Shown: positions 1 to 8,600 of the stretch, one piece after another
Numbering within the stretch: position 1 is the stretch's first letter
Layout of the letters: every line of letters begins with the position of its first letter
The notes under the pieces: generated by a model
The model's database searches: none
What the model saw: only the letters and a program-made list of their open reading frames with translations
What the model was told of the DNA's origin: nothing
NCBI RefSeq assembly: GCF_011603255.1
Contig: NZ_JAANCM010000003.1
Span: forward strand, 62,001-126,000
Reading direction: 5' to 3'
Source: Ferranicluibacter rubi
GTDB taxonomy: Bacteria > Pseudomonadota > Alphaproteobacteria > Rhizobiales > Rhizobiaceae
Length of the DNA: 64,000 bases
Translations under genes and position numbers: made by a program

Positions 1-40
1 CGCCGTCGCCTGATCGCGGCGCGATGCAGGGAGGTCCGGA

Positions 41-523
41 ATGAGCGTCGCCTTTACCAAGGAAGAAAGCTTCGAGACGGCATCGGAAACGCTCGTTCCC
101 GACCGTCCGATCTCGGCGCATCCGAACCTCGTGACGCAGGAGGGTTTTGCGGCGCTGGAGGCGCAGTTGGAGCAGGCACGGACCGCCTATACAGCGGCGA
201 ACCTGATCGAAGACGTCAACGAGAAGCGCCGGCAGACGGCAACGCCACTGCGGGACCTGCGCTATCTCTCGGCCCGCATCCGCTCCGCGCAGGTCATGCC
301 GGAACCGACGTCCTCGGCCAGCGTCGCCTTTGGCAGCACCGTAACGTTTTCCCGCGATGACGGCCGCGTTCAGACCTACCGGATCGTCGGCGAGGACGAG
401 GCGGATCCGAAGGGCGGGACGATCTCGCATGTCTCGCCGGTGGCGGCCCTTTTGATCGGCAAGGCCGTGGGCGATGTCGTCAGCGTCAATGGTCAGGAGC
501 TGGAGATCGTCGCCATTGCGTGA
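41..523 (+). CDS. GreA/GreB-family transcription elongation factor
   Basis: A 160-residue protein, close to the 158 residues usual for GreA. Gre factors insert a coiled coil into the RNA polymerase secondary channel and stimulate cleavage of backtracked RNA. The second half (about residues 90-160) fits the FKBP-like GreA/GreB C-terminal domain, with a VAFGSTVTF-type first strand and an SPVAALLIGKAVGDVV stretch. The N-terminal part is helical, but the usual GreA tip sequence (LSENAEY-like) is not recognisable. It may therefore be a secondary Gre paralogue rather than the housekeeping GreA. A GGGAGG ribosome binding site precedes the ATG. It is transcribed toward lacR but separated by about 170 bp. 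Confidence 0.8.
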   Translation: MSVAFTKEESFETASETLVPDRPISAHPNLVTQEGFAALEAQLEQARTAYTAANLIEDVNEKRRQTATPLRDLRYLSARIRSAQVMPEPTSSASVAFGSTVTFSRDDGRVQTYRIVGEDEADPKGGTISHVSPVAALLIGKAVGDVVSVNGQELEIVAIA

Positions 524-607
524 TGTGGCGCGATAATCCTCTTCAAGGATGAGCAGCGTGGCGCAGTGGACCTACGGTAAAAATCTCCGACCCTGGCTCG
601 AAAGCCG

Positions 608-619
608 GTAAATATTTAC
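608..619. promoter_or_regulatory. Candidate LacR operator O1 (upstream of lacR)
   Basis: Perfect palindrome GTAAATATTTAC, 72 bp upstream of the lacR start. The core TAAATATTTACT recurs at 1820-1831 before lacE and was not noticed elsewhere in the window. Palindromes centred on the dyad are typical LacI-family operators, so autoregulation by LacR is inferred. Confidence 0.6.
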
Positions 620-691
620 TGACAGCGAGTGGACAATGGGGCAAGTTGCTTCGTCCCGTCACCGGCTTTCAGCATCGAGCTTCAGCATCTC

Positions 692-1786
692 ATGGTCACC
701 ATCAAGGAAATCGCGAAAGCTGTCGGCGTGTCCTCCGCGACGGTGTCCCGCGTCCTGAACTACGATCCCGCTCTTTCGATTTCCGCCGCCAAGCGGCAGG
801 CGATCATCGAGACGGCGGAGGCGCTGAATTACGCCACCCCCCGCAACCGCGCCCGCCAGAGCGAGGCTTTGCAGCAGGAGGCGGCGCAGAACGGAGCCGG
901 TCACCACGGTGGCGCCGAGCCAAGCATCCTTCCTCGGCTCGCCATCGTCCATTTCCTGGAACCGTCCGACGAGGTGGCCGACCCCTATTATGTCGGCGTT
1001 CGCCTCGGCATCGAGAACCGGTGTCGCGAGTTGCGCACCGATATCGTCAAGGTCTTCCATTCCGATACCCTGCCGGACGCAGCGCTTCTGGCGGACGTCG
1101 CCGGTGTCATCGTCATCGGCAAGCACTCGGACAATGAGATCGCCTGGCTCGACGAGCATTGTCGCCATGTCGTCTTCGCCGATTTCGTGCCATCGTCCGA
1201 CCGCTTCGACTGTGTGCATAGCGATCTCGTTGCCGCGACACACAAGGTATTGGATACGCTTCATCATCTCGACTATGAGCGGATCGCCTTCATCGGCAGC
1301 TACGAGCATCTGAACGGGGAAACCCAGCATTTTGGCGAGCGGCGCTGCAAGGCCTATATCGATTGGCAGACGGCGCGCGGCACCTTCGACACAGAACTTC
1401 TGGTGCTCGGCGAGAGTTGCGATTCCGGGCAGAACCTGCGGCTCGAAACCGGCTACGAACTCGCGCGCCAACTCCTGTCCCGGCGCCCGCTACCCGATAT
1501 CATCCTGACCGCGAACGACAATATGGCGATCGGCACCTACCGCGCCGCGCGCGAGGCTGGCCTGTCGATCCCCGACGACGTGGCGATCGTTTCCTTCAAC
1601 GATATCCCCGTGGCACAATTCCTGACGCCACCGCTGTCGACCGTGAAGATCCACGGGGAGCATATCGGCGAGACCGCGGTCAACCTGCTGCTCGAGCGGC
1701 TAGGCGGTCGCAGCTATGCCAAGATGGTGACGATCCCGACCGAGACGATCTGGCGCGGCAGCTGCCGGGCTCCCGGGGCCCTGTGA
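692..1786 (+). CDS. lacR: LacI-family repressor of the lactose operon
   Basis: LacI/GalR-family regulator. Starting at the ATG at 692, the protein opens with the helix-turn-helix (VTIKEIAKAVGVSSATVSRV) that normally sits at the very N-terminus; the in-frame ATG at 629 would add 21 unrelated residues and is rejected. That gives 364 residues: DNA-binding domain 1-60, then a periplasmic-binding-protein-like effector domain ending in a DDVAIVSFNDIP strand typical of the family. The linker around residues 55-80 is long and polar. It lies directly upstream of lacEFGZK in the same direction, as in S. meliloti, and likely represses that operon until a galactoside binds. Matching palindromes before lacR and lacE support this. 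Confidence 0.85.
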   Translation: MVTIKEIAKAVGVSSATVSRVLNYDPALSISAAKRQAIIETAEALNYATPRNRARQSEALQQEAAQNGAGHHGGAEPSILPRLAIVHFLEPSDEVADPYYVGVRLGIENRCRELRTDIVKVFHSDTLPDAALLADVAGVIVIGKHSDNEIAWLDEHCRHVVFADFVPSSDRFDCVHSDLVAATHKVLDTLHHLDYERIAFIGSYEHLNGETQHFGERRCKAYIDWQTARGTFDTELLVLGESCDSGQNLRLETGYELARQLLSRRPLPDIILTANDNMAIGTYRAAREAGLSIPDDVAIVSFNDIPVAQFLTPPLSTVKIHGEHIGETAVNLLLERLGGRSYAKMVTIPTETIWRGSCRAPGAL

Positions 1787-1819
1787 CCGCAGTCGCAGCA
1801 GACCTCTTTTGCAGCGCGA

Positions 1820-1831
1820 TAAATATTTACT
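1820..1831. promoter_or_regulatory. Candidate LacR operator O2 (upstream of lacE)
   Basis: TAAATATTTACT, identical over 12 bases to the core of the palindrome at 608-619. It sits just upstream of the proposed lacE promoter (-35 at 1841-1846). Two identical AT-rich elements flanking lacR in a GC-rich genome are unlikely by chance. Confidence 0.6.
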
Positions 1832-1840
1832 AAATTTCTG

Positions 1841-1869
1841 TTGCCCTTGCGCAAAGTTTAGGAAATACT
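1841..1869 (+). promoter_or_regulatory. Candidate sigma-70 promoter of lacEFGZK
   Basis: TTGCCC at 1841-1846 and AATACT at 1864-1869 with a 17-bp spacer, placed between operator O2 and the lacE ribosome binding site (CAGGGAGG at 1912-1919). Predicted transcription start near 1876. Confidence 0.45.
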
Positions 1870-1924
1870 CTCTCCCAAGACAGGTGGAGCTGTCTCAGCC
1901 ATCGGGACTTCAGGGAGGAAGACC

Positions 1925-3193
1925 ATGCATTTTCAGCGTATTTCCAAGACCTTCGCAGCCGTTGCTCTGGCGGGCACGAGCTTCTTCGCCACCACCGCGG
2001 CCTTTGCCGGCGAGATCACCGTGTGGTGCTGGGACCCCAATTTCAACGTCGCGATCATGAAGGAAGCGGGTGAGCTCTATACCGCGAAACACCCGGAAAC
2101 CACCTTCAACATCGTCGACTTCGCCAAGGCCGATGTCGAGCAGAAGCTGCAGACGGCGCTGACATCCGGCACCACGGATGCGCTTCCCGATATCGTCCTG
2201 ATCGAGGACTACGGCGCGCAGAAATACCTACAGTCCTTCCCCGGTGCTTTCGCGCCCATGTCCGATACGGTCGATTATTCCGGCTTCGCGCCCTACAAGG
2301 TCAAGCTGATGACGGTGGACGACAAGGTCTACGGTATGCCGTTCGACAGCGGCGTGACGGGCCTCTACTACCGCAAGGATTATCTGGAACAGGCCGGCTT
2401 CAAGCCCGCCGACATGCAGGACATCACCTGGGATCGCTTCATCGAGATCGGCAAGGTCGTCGAGGAGAAGACCGGCAAGAAGATGCTTGGTCTCGATATC
2501 ACCGATGCCGGCTTCACCCGCATCCTCATGCAGTCGGCGGGCCAGTGGTATTTCGATGCCGAAGGCAATCTGAGTATCGAGAACAACACGGCGCTGAAGG
2601 CGGCGCTGGAAACGCAGCAGAAGATCCTCAAGGCCAACATCCACAAGCCGGCCGCTGGCTGGACGGACTGGGTCGGCACCTTCACGTCCGGCGATGTCGC
2701 AACGGTCACGACCGGCGTCTGGATTACCGGAACGATCAAAGCCCAGGCCGACCAGTCCGGCAAGTGGGGCGTCGCGCCTCTGCCGAGCCTCGGTATCGAG
2801 GGGGCGACGCATGCTTCCAACCTCGGCGGCTCCAGCTGGTACGTGGTCGAAAGCTCGTCCGAGAAGAAGGAAGCCATCGACTTCCTCAACGAGGTCTATG
2901 CCAAGGATATCTCGTTCTATCAGGACATCCTGACGACGCGTGGCGCCGTGGGCTCGCTGACAGCCGCCCGCACAGGCGATGCCTACATGCTGGCCGATCC
3001 GTTCTTCGGCGGCGAAAAGGTGTGGCAAAATTTCGCCGACTGGCTCTCCAAGGTGCCGCCGGTCAATTACGGCATCTTCACCAACGAGGTCGACACCGCC
3101 GTGACGGCGCATCTGCCGTCGCTGGCCCAAGGCGCCGACATTCCCACGGTGCTGAAGGAAATTCAGTCGCAGGCCGAAGGCCAGATTCAGTAA
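1925..3193 (+). CDS. lacE: Lactose ABC transporter, periplasmic binding protein
   Basis: A 422-residue CUT1-type extracellular solute-binding protein. Residues 1-29 form a signal peptide (basic start, hydrophobic core, cleavage after TTAAFA), so it acts in the periplasm, delivering sugar to LacFG. The mature protein starts GEITVWCWDPNF and carries the SBP_bac_1 fold signature (YGMPFDSGVTGLYYRKD). It heads the order binding protein, permease, permease, beta-galactosidase, ATPase, identical to lacEFGZK of Agrobacterium radiobacter and S. meliloti; beta-galactosides such as lactose are therefore the likely ligands. A strong GGGAGG precedes the ATG. A hairpin follows the gene, suggesting the binding protein is made in excess of the permeases. 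Confidence 0.9.
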   Translation: MHFQRISKTFAAVALAGTSFFATTAAFAGEITVWCWDPNFNVAIMKEAGELYTAKHPETTFNIVDFAKADVEQKLQTALTSGTTDALPDIVLIEDYGAQKYLQSFPGAFAPMSDTVDYSGFAPYKVKLMTVDDKVYGMPFDSGVTGLYYRKDYLEQAGFKPADMQDITWDRFIEIGKVVEEKTGKKMLGLDITDAGFTRILMQSAGQWYFDAEGNLSIENNTALKAALETQQKILKANIHKPAAGWTDWVGTFTSGDVATVTTGVWITGTIKAQADQSGKWGVAPLPSLGIEGATHASNLGGSSWYVVESSSEKKEAIDFLNEVYAKDISFYQDILTTRGAVGSLTAARTGDAYMLADPFFGGEKVWQNFADWLSKVPPVNYGIFTNEVDTAVTAHLPSLAQGADIPTVLKEIQSQAEGQIQ

Positions 3194-3217
3194 GCGGTTC
3201 CTCCCAGCCGCGCTGCG

Positions 3218-3245
3218 GTGTCGCGCCTCCCTCCGGGCGCGGCAC
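3218..3245 (+). terminator. Intercistronic hairpin after lacE
   Basis: Ten-base-pair stem (GTGTCGCGCC against GGCGCGGCAC, one G-U pair) with an 8-nt loop, between lacE and lacF. There is no U-run, so it is more likely an mRNA-stabilising or attenuating hairpin, as is common behind binding-protein genes, than a full terminator. Confidence 0.5.
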
Positions 3246-3314
3246 CGGCTTATCCCCAGGCCCAGTAGGCCGGGGCTGAAGCGCATTCTTCATCCAACAG
3301 GTCCCGGCGGAAAC

Positions 3315-4226
3315 ATGGCTCACGCGAAAACAGGTGGCGCCCGAACAAGCGGGCTGAAGCGATATTACGACGTCAACGGCTGGCTGTTCATCGCGCCCGC
3401 CATCGGCCTGATCGGCCTGTTCCTCATCTACCCCATCTTCCGCTCGCTCTACCTCTCGTTCTTCTCGGGCAGGGGCATGATGATGAAATTCGCGGGCTTC
3501 GGGAACATCACGCGGCTGAGCGGCGATCCGGTGTTTCTAAAGGCGCTGACCAACACGACGATCTTCTTCGTCGTGCAGGTGCCGATCATGATCGTGCTCG
3601 CGCTGATGCTCGCCTCGCTGCTGAACACGGACCGCCTGAAGTTCGCCGGCGTCTTCCGCACCGCCATCTTCCTGCCCTGCGTCGCCTCGCTGGTCGCCTA
3701 TTCCATCCTGTTCAAGAGCATGTTCTCGATCGACGGCGTCATCAATCAGGCGCTTCTTGCGGTCGGCATCATCGGCTCGCCGATCGGCTGGCTGACCGAG
3801 CCCTTCTGGGCGAAAGTCCTCGTCATCCTCGCCATCACCTGGCGGTGGACCGGCTACAACATGATCTTCTACCTCGCCGCCCTGCAGAACATCGACCGCT
3901 CGATCTACGAGGCCGCCCGCATCGACGGTGTGCCGGCCTGGGCGCGCTTCGTTCACCTCACCATCCCCATGCTGAAGCCGGTGATCCTGTTCACCACCAT
4001 CATTTCCACCATCGGCACGATCCAGCTGTTCGATGAGGTCTATAATCTGACCGAGGGCAAGGGCGGGCCGGCGGATGCGACGATCACGCTGTCGCTCTAC
4101 ATCTACAATCTCACCTTCCGCTACATGCCGAGCTTCGGCTACGCCGCCACGATCTCCTACGTGATCGTCGTCATGGTAGCGGTGCTGTCCTTCCTGCAAT
4201 TCTACGCCGCTAGGGAGCGTTCATGA
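3315..4226 (+). CDS. lacF: Lactose ABC transporter, permease (MalF type)
   Basis: A 303-residue inner-membrane permease with six predicted membrane segments, the first at about residues 22-45 (WLFIAPAIGLIGLFLIYPIF). The EAA loop that contacts the ATPase is present (EAARIDGVPAW). It pairs with LacG to form the channel for sugar delivered by LacE. Its stop overlaps the lacG start by four bases (ATGA), so the two are translationally coupled. Family membership is clear; substrate is inferred from the beta-galactosidase in the operon. Confidence 0.9.
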   Translation: MAHAKTGGARTSGLKRYYDVNGWLFIAPAIGLIGLFLIYPIFRSLYLSFFSGRGMMMKFAGFGNITRLSGDPVFLKALTNTTIFFVVQVPIMIVLALMLASLLNTDRLKFAGVFRTAIFLPCVASLVAYSILFKSMFSIDGVINQALLAVGIIGSPIGWLTEPFWAKVLVILAITWRWTGYNMIFYLAALQNIDRSIYEAARIDGVPAWARFVHLTIPMLKPVILFTTIISTIGTIQLFDEVYNLTEGKGGPADATITLSLYIYNLTFRYMPSFGYAATISYVIVVMVAVLSFLQFYAARERS

Positions 4227-5056
4227 CCGCCGTCTCCGCTTCCCGGGCAAGCCGTGCCCTGCCGCGCGCCGCCACGTATGTCGCCCTCTCGGTCGCCGCC
4301 TTCGTTTCGGTCTTTCCCTTCATCTGGATGATGATCTCCTCGACCAACACGTCGATCGACATCATCAAGGGCAAGGCGACGTTCGGTAGCGCCTTTTCCA
4401 CCAATGTCGCGAATTTCTTCGCGCAGGTCGATGTGCCCCTGGTGTTCTGGAACTCGGCCAAGGTGGCGATCCTCGCGACGCTGTTGACCATCGCCGTGTC
4501 GTCGCTTGCCGGCTACGGCTTCGAGATGTTCCGCTCCAAGATGCGCGATCGCATCTATTCGCTGGTGCTGCTGACGCTGATGGTGCCGTTTGCAGCGCTC
4601 ATGATCCCCCTGTTCATGATGATGGGCAAGGCGGGGCTCATCAACACGCACATCGCCATCCTGCTCCCGACAGTCGCTTCCGCCTTCATCATCTTCTACT
4701 TCCGCCAGGCAACGAAGGCCTTTCCGACGGAACTTCGGGACGCTGCCAAGGTGGACGGGCTGAAGGAGTGGCATATCTTTCTCTACATCTACGTTCCCGT
4801 GATGCGCTCCACCTATGCCGCCGCCTTCGTCATCGTCTTCATGATGAACTGGAACAACTATCTCTGGCCGCTGATCGTTCTCCAGTCGAACGACACGAAG
4901 ACGATCACCCTCGTCGTCTCGTCGCTGGCCTCCGCCTATTACCCCGACTTCGGCGTGGTCATGATCGGCACGATCCTCGCCACACTTCCAACCCTTCTCG
5001 TCTTCTTCGTCATGCAGCGCCAGTTCGTGGCCGGCATGCTCGGTTCTGTGAAATAG
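4223..5056 (+). CDS. lacG: Lactose ABC transporter, permease (MalG type)
   Basis: A 277-residue permease of the MalG class with about six membrane segments. The EAA-type cytoplasmic loop reads DAAKVDGLKEW, and the protein ends in the short C-terminal tail usual for MalG proteins (QFVAGMLGSVK). It overlaps lacF by four bases and is followed almost immediately by lacZ. With LacF it forms the transmembrane pore of the CUT1 importer energised by LacK, encoded after lacZ. Confidence 0.9.
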   Translation: MTAVSASRASRALPRAATYVALSVAAFVSVFPFIWMMISSTNTSIDIIKGKATFGSAFSTNVANFFAQVDVPLVFWNSAKVAILATLLTIAVSSLAGYGFEMFRSKMRDRIYSLVLLTLMVPFAALMIPLFMMMGKAGLINTHIAILLPTVASAFIIFYFRQATKAFPTELRDAAKVDGLKEWHIFLYIYVPVMRSTYAAAFVIVFMMNWNNYLWPLIVLQSNDTKTITLVVSSLASAYYPDFGVVMIGTILATLPTLLVFFVMQRQFVAGMLGSVK

Positions 5057-5066
5057 GATGTCGACA

Positions 5067-7313
5067 ATGCGTAAGTATGAAAGCTTCAACGGCAACTGGA
5101 CCTTCAGCGAAGGCTTCGACGCTGCGAAAGCCGGACAGCCGCTGAATGGGGAAACCGTGCGCCTGCCGCACACCGCCGTGGAGCTGCCCTACAACTACTT
5201 CGACGAAACCAGCTATCAGAAGGCCTTCACCTACCAGAAGGTGATCGCCTGGGAGGCCGGCTTCGAAGGCCGTGAGGTTTCGCTCGTTTTCGACGGTGCC
5301 ATGGCCGACAGCGAGGTCTATCTGAACGGCGAGAAAATCGCCTTCCACCGCGACGGTTACACACCCTTCGAAGCGCGGCTGACCGCCGGGCTGAAGCCGG
5401 GCGACAACATCGTCACCGTCAAGATCGACGGGTCCGAGAACCCCGAGATCCCGCCCTTCGGCGGCATGATCGACTATCTCTGCTATGCCGGCATCTATCG
5501 CGATGTCTGGCTGAAGGTCGCAAGCCCGGTCTCGATCCGCAACATGAAAATCGAAACGCCCGAGGCGTTGTCGGCGAGCACGGTCACGGTTCGCGTCGAC
5601 CTCGCCAACCCGCAGACCCTGCCGACGACGGGCACGCTCCGCGTCTCGATCGCCGACAAGGCGGGCACTGTGGTCGGCACGGTCACGGCGGATGTCGCAG
5701 GCGACAGCACGACGCTCACGATCGACGGCCTCACCGGTCTCGCCCTCTGGGATATCGACAATCCCGTGCTCTACACGCTGACGGCGGAGCTGGAGACCGC
5801 ATCCGGCACGGATGCCCTGTCGAGCAGATTCGGCTTCCGGACCGCCGAATTCACGGCGGACGGCTTCCTGCTCAACGGCAAGCCGCTCAAGCTGCGCGGG
5901 CTCAACCGGCACCAGGCCTGGCCTTATTCCGGCTATGCGATGGGACGGCGGGCGCAGGAGAAGGATGCGGATATCCTGAAATTCGACCTGCGCTGCAACA
6001 TCGTGCGCACCTCGCATTATCCGCAGGCGAAGAGCTTCATCGAGCGCTGCGACGATATCGGCCTTCTCGTGTTCGAGGAGATCCCAGGCTGGCAGCATAT
6101 CGGCGACGAGGCCTGGAAGACGGAATCGATCGAGAACGTCCGCCGCATGATCGAGCGCGACTGGAACCACCCCTCCATCATCATCTGGGGCGTGCGCATC
6201 AACGAGAGCCAGGACGACCACGACTTCTACGCCGAGACGAACCGTCTGGCGCGTGAACTCGACACCACCCGCCAGACCGGCGGCGTGCGCTTCATCACCA
6301 ATTCCGAGCTGCTCGAAGACGTTTACACCATGAACGACTTCATCTTGGGCCTGGAGGAGACGCCCGGCAACAATCGCGGTCGCGTGGTGCTGCGCGACCG
6401 GGTGGAGACGACGGGGATCACAAAGCCGATCCCCTACATGATCACCGAATATAACGGCCACATGTACCCGACCAAACGCTTCGATCAGGAGCAGCGGCAG
6501 GCCGAGCATGTGACGCGGCATCTGTTGATCCTCGACGCGGTCGCCGGTCGCGACGATATCTCCGGCTCCACCGGCTGGTGCATGTTCGACTACAACACGC
6601 ACAAGGATTTCGGCTCGGGCGACCGCGTCTGCTATCACGGCGTGCTCGACACGTTCCGCGAGCCGAAACTCGCGGCCTATGCCTATTCGTCTCAGGGCGA
6701 TCCGGAAGGCGGCGTCGTGCTGCAGCCGGTGACATACTGGGCGCGCGGCGAGCGTAACATCGGCGGCGTCCTGCCGCTGATCATCCTGACGAACTGCGAC
6801 TACCTGGAGATCAAATTCGGCGACTTCGAACCGAAGCGCATCGAGCCGGACCGGGAAACTTATCCGCACCTCGCGCATCCGCCCGTCATTCTCGACATGC
6901 GCAATGTCACGCCTTCGGAGTTCGGCACCTGGGGCCGGATCTGGCGTGACGGCGTGATCACCGGTTATGTGGGTGGCAAGGCGGTGAAGACCGTGGTTCT
7001 GCCGGCCGATCCGCTGCCGACGACGCTGCAGATCGCGCCGGATGACACGCAACTGCGGGCCGGCGAGAAGGACGCCGTCCGCGTCATCGTCCGCGTGCTC
7101 GATCAGGGCGGCAATATCCTGCCCTATTATGAAGAGCCAGTCCGCTTCGCCGTGGACGGTCCCGGCCGCATCATCGGCCCGTCGCTGCAGAGCTTCAAGG
7201 GCGGGGTGACCGGCTTCTGGCTGGAGGCTGGCGACACCGCCGGAACGATCACGCTATCGGCGGAGTGCGGCCTGTTCGCAGCCCAGACCGTCACCTTCAC
7301 CGTCAGCGCATAG
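5067..7313 (+). CDS. lacZ: Beta-galactosidase, glycoside hydrolase family 2
   Basis: Cytoplasmic GH2 enzyme of about 748 residues hydrolysing beta-galactosides brought in by LacEFGK. In order: jelly-roll sugar-binding domain (about 1-170), immunoglobulin-like domain (about 175-265), TIM barrel with the RTSHYP motif (about 310-320), acid/base Glu380 within the NHPSIIIW...INES block, nucleophile Glu461 in MITEYNG, then beta domains at the C-terminus. No signal peptide is seen. The ATG at 5058 abuts its only purine-rich stretch; the one at 5067 has AGGA eight bases upstream and is preferred. At about 750 residues it is much shorter than E. coli LacZ, as in the Agrobacterium lac operon. Exact substrate range is inferred. 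Confidence 0.88.
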   Translation: MRKYESFNGNWTFSEGFDAAKAGQPLNGETVRLPHTAVELPYNYFDETSYQKAFTYQKVIAWEAGFEGREVSLVFDGAMADSEVYLNGEKIAFHRDGYTPFEARLTAGLKPGDNIVTVKIDGSENPEIPPFGGMIDYLCYAGIYRDVWLKVASPVSIRNMKIETPEALSASTVTVRVDLANPQTLPTTGTLRVSIADKAGTVVGTVTADVAGDSTTLTIDGLTGLALWDIDNPVLYTLTAELETASGTDALSSRFGFRTAEFTADGFLLNGKPLKLRGLNRHQAWPYSGYAMGRRAQEKDADILKFDLRCNIVRTSHYPQAKSFIERCDDIGLLVFEEIPGWQHIGDEAWKTESIENVRRMIERDWNHPSIIIWGVRINESQDDHDFYAETNRLARELDTTRQTGGVRFITNSELLEDVYTMNDFILGLEETPGNNRGRVVLRDRVETTGITKPIPYMITEYNGHMYPTKRFDQEQRQAEHVTRHLLILDAVAGRDDISGSTGWCMFDYNTHKDFGSGDRVCYHGVLDTFREPKLAAYAYSSQGDPEGGVVLQPVTYWARGERNIGGVLPLIILTNCDYLEIKFGDFEPKRIEPDRETYPHLAHPPVILDMRNVTPSEFGTWGRIWRDGVITGYVGGKAVKTVVLPADPLPTTLQIAPDDTQLRAGEKDAVRVIVRVLDQGGNILPYYEEPVRFAVDGPGRIIGPSLQSFKGGVTGFWLEAGDTAGTITLSAECGLFAAQTVTFTVSA

Positions 7314-7321
7314 GAGCCGGA

Positions 7322-8404
7322 ATGGCCGACGTCACCCTCAAGGACATCCGCAAGACGTTCGGCGTGCTCGACGTCATCAAGGGTGTCGATCTCGACATCA
7401 AATCGGGCGAGTTCGTCGTCTTCGTCGGCCCGTCCGGCTGCGGCAAGTCCACGCTGCTACGCATGATCGCCGGGCTGGAGGATATCACCTCCGGCACGCT
7501 GGAAATCGGCGGGCAGGTGATGAACGACGTCGATCCCTCCAAGCGTGGGATCGCCATGGTCTTCCAGTCTTACGCACTTTATCCGCATATGACCGTGCGT
7601 GAGAACATGGGCTTTGCACTGCGCTTTGCCGGGCAGGACAAGGCGGAGATCGCGCGCCGGGTCGATGCGGCCGCAAAGATCCTCGAGCTCGGGCCGCTGA
7701 TGGACCGCAAGCCGAAGGCGTTGTCCGGCGGGCAGCGGCAACGCGTCGCCATTGGCCGTGCCATCGTGCGCGAGCCGGACGTGTTCCTCTTCGACGAGCC
7801 GTTGTCGAACCTCGATGCGGAGCTTCGTGTCCACATGCGCGTCGAGATCGCCCGGCTGCACAAGGAACTGAACGCCACCATCGTCTACGTCACGCACGAT
7901 CAGGTGGAGGCGATGACGCTCGCCGACAAGATCGTGGTCTTGCGCGCTGGCATCGTGGAGCAGGTCGGCGCGCCGCTCGATCTCTATGACGATCCCGCAA
8001 ACCTCTTCGTCGCCGGCTTCATCGGCTCACCGCGCATGAACGTCTTTGCCGGGCGGGTGATCGGCGCCAGCGGCACCACCGCCCTCGTCACGCTCGACGG
8101 CTTCGCCGATAAGGAGATTGCAGTGCCCCTGCAGGGTCCGGTGCCCTCGGCCGGCACGCCGATCCGCCTCGGCATTCGCCCGGAGCATTTCACCGATGCG
8201 GGCGAAGATAGCCTGTCGATCACCATCGACATGTTCGAGCATCTGGGCGGCGAGACCTTCGCCTATGGCCGCTCGACCTCCGGCGAAACCATCGTCGTCA
8301 CCACCCGCAACGGCCGCAGCCTGTCGGCCGGCCATGTGCTGAAGGCGGGCTTCGACCCGACGCGAGCCTTGCTGTTTGCGGAAGATGGGAAGCGTATCCG
8401 CTAG
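7322..8404 (+). CDS. lacK: Lactose ABC transporter, ATP-binding protein
   Basis: A 360-residue MalK/UgpC-type ATPase that powers LacFG. Visible motifs: Walker A GPSGCGKST (near residue 40), Q-loop VFQSYALYPH, signature LSGGQRQRVA, Walker B FLFDEPLSNLD, and H-loop THDQVEAMTLAD. The C-terminal third is a TOBE/MalK regulatory domain. The start at 7322 follows GGAGCC and gives the usual MADVTLKDI N-terminus; the longer in-frame start at 7265 lies inside lacZ. Last gene of the operon, eight bases after the lacZ stop. Confidence 0.9.
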   Translation: MADVTLKDIRKTFGVLDVIKGVDLDIKSGEFVVFVGPSGCGKSTLLRMIAGLEDITSGTLEIGGQVMNDVDPSKRGIAMVFQSYALYPHMTVRENMGFALRFAGQDKAEIARRVDAAAKILELGPLMDRKPKALSGGQRQRVAIGRAIVREPDVFLFDEPLSNLDAELRVHMRVEIARLHKELNATIVYVTHDQVEAMTLADKIVVLRAGIVEQVGAPLDLYDDPANLFVAGFIGSPRMNVFAGRVIGASGTTALVTLDGFADKEIAVPLQGPVPSAGTPIRLGIRPEHFTDAGEDSLSITIDMFEHLGGETFAYGRSTSGETIVVTTRNGRSLSAGHVLKAGFDPTRALLFAEDGKRIR

Positions 8405-8503
8405 CGATCACGGACGTCGAATGTTGAAGCGCCGGACCTCTCGCGGGGTTCCAGCGCTTTTCTTTGGGCACGAGGCGGTTTTCAGCGACCTCTCTATGAT
8501 TCA

Positions 8504-8538
8504 ACGGACCGGATGGCCAGGGGTGCCATCCGGTCCGT
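8504..8538. terminator. Long inverted repeat between convergent lacK and agaL2
   Basis: Perfect 14-bp stem (ACGGACCGGATGGC and its complement) with a 7-nt loop, lying between the ends of the convergent lac and agp operons (lacK stop 8404, agaL2 stop 8601). No T-run on either side. Probably a bidirectional transcription barrier or mRNA-end stabiliser. Confidence 0.55.
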
Positions 8539-8600
8539 CAGCGCGGCGGGGACGGTGTCGTCTCGACCCGGGAGGGAGGTCGCGCGCTATCTCTGTCCGG

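Noticed and set aside
629-691. Upstream ATG of lacR giving 21 extra residues
   Set aside because: LacI proteins begin with the helix-turn-helix; the extension shows no conservation-like features.
5010-7052. 680-codon open frame on the minus strand opposite lacZ
   Set aside because: Antisense shadow of a GC-rich coding region: Arg/Gly/His-rich low-complexity translation with no domain, while lacZ on the plus strand has all GH2 motifs.
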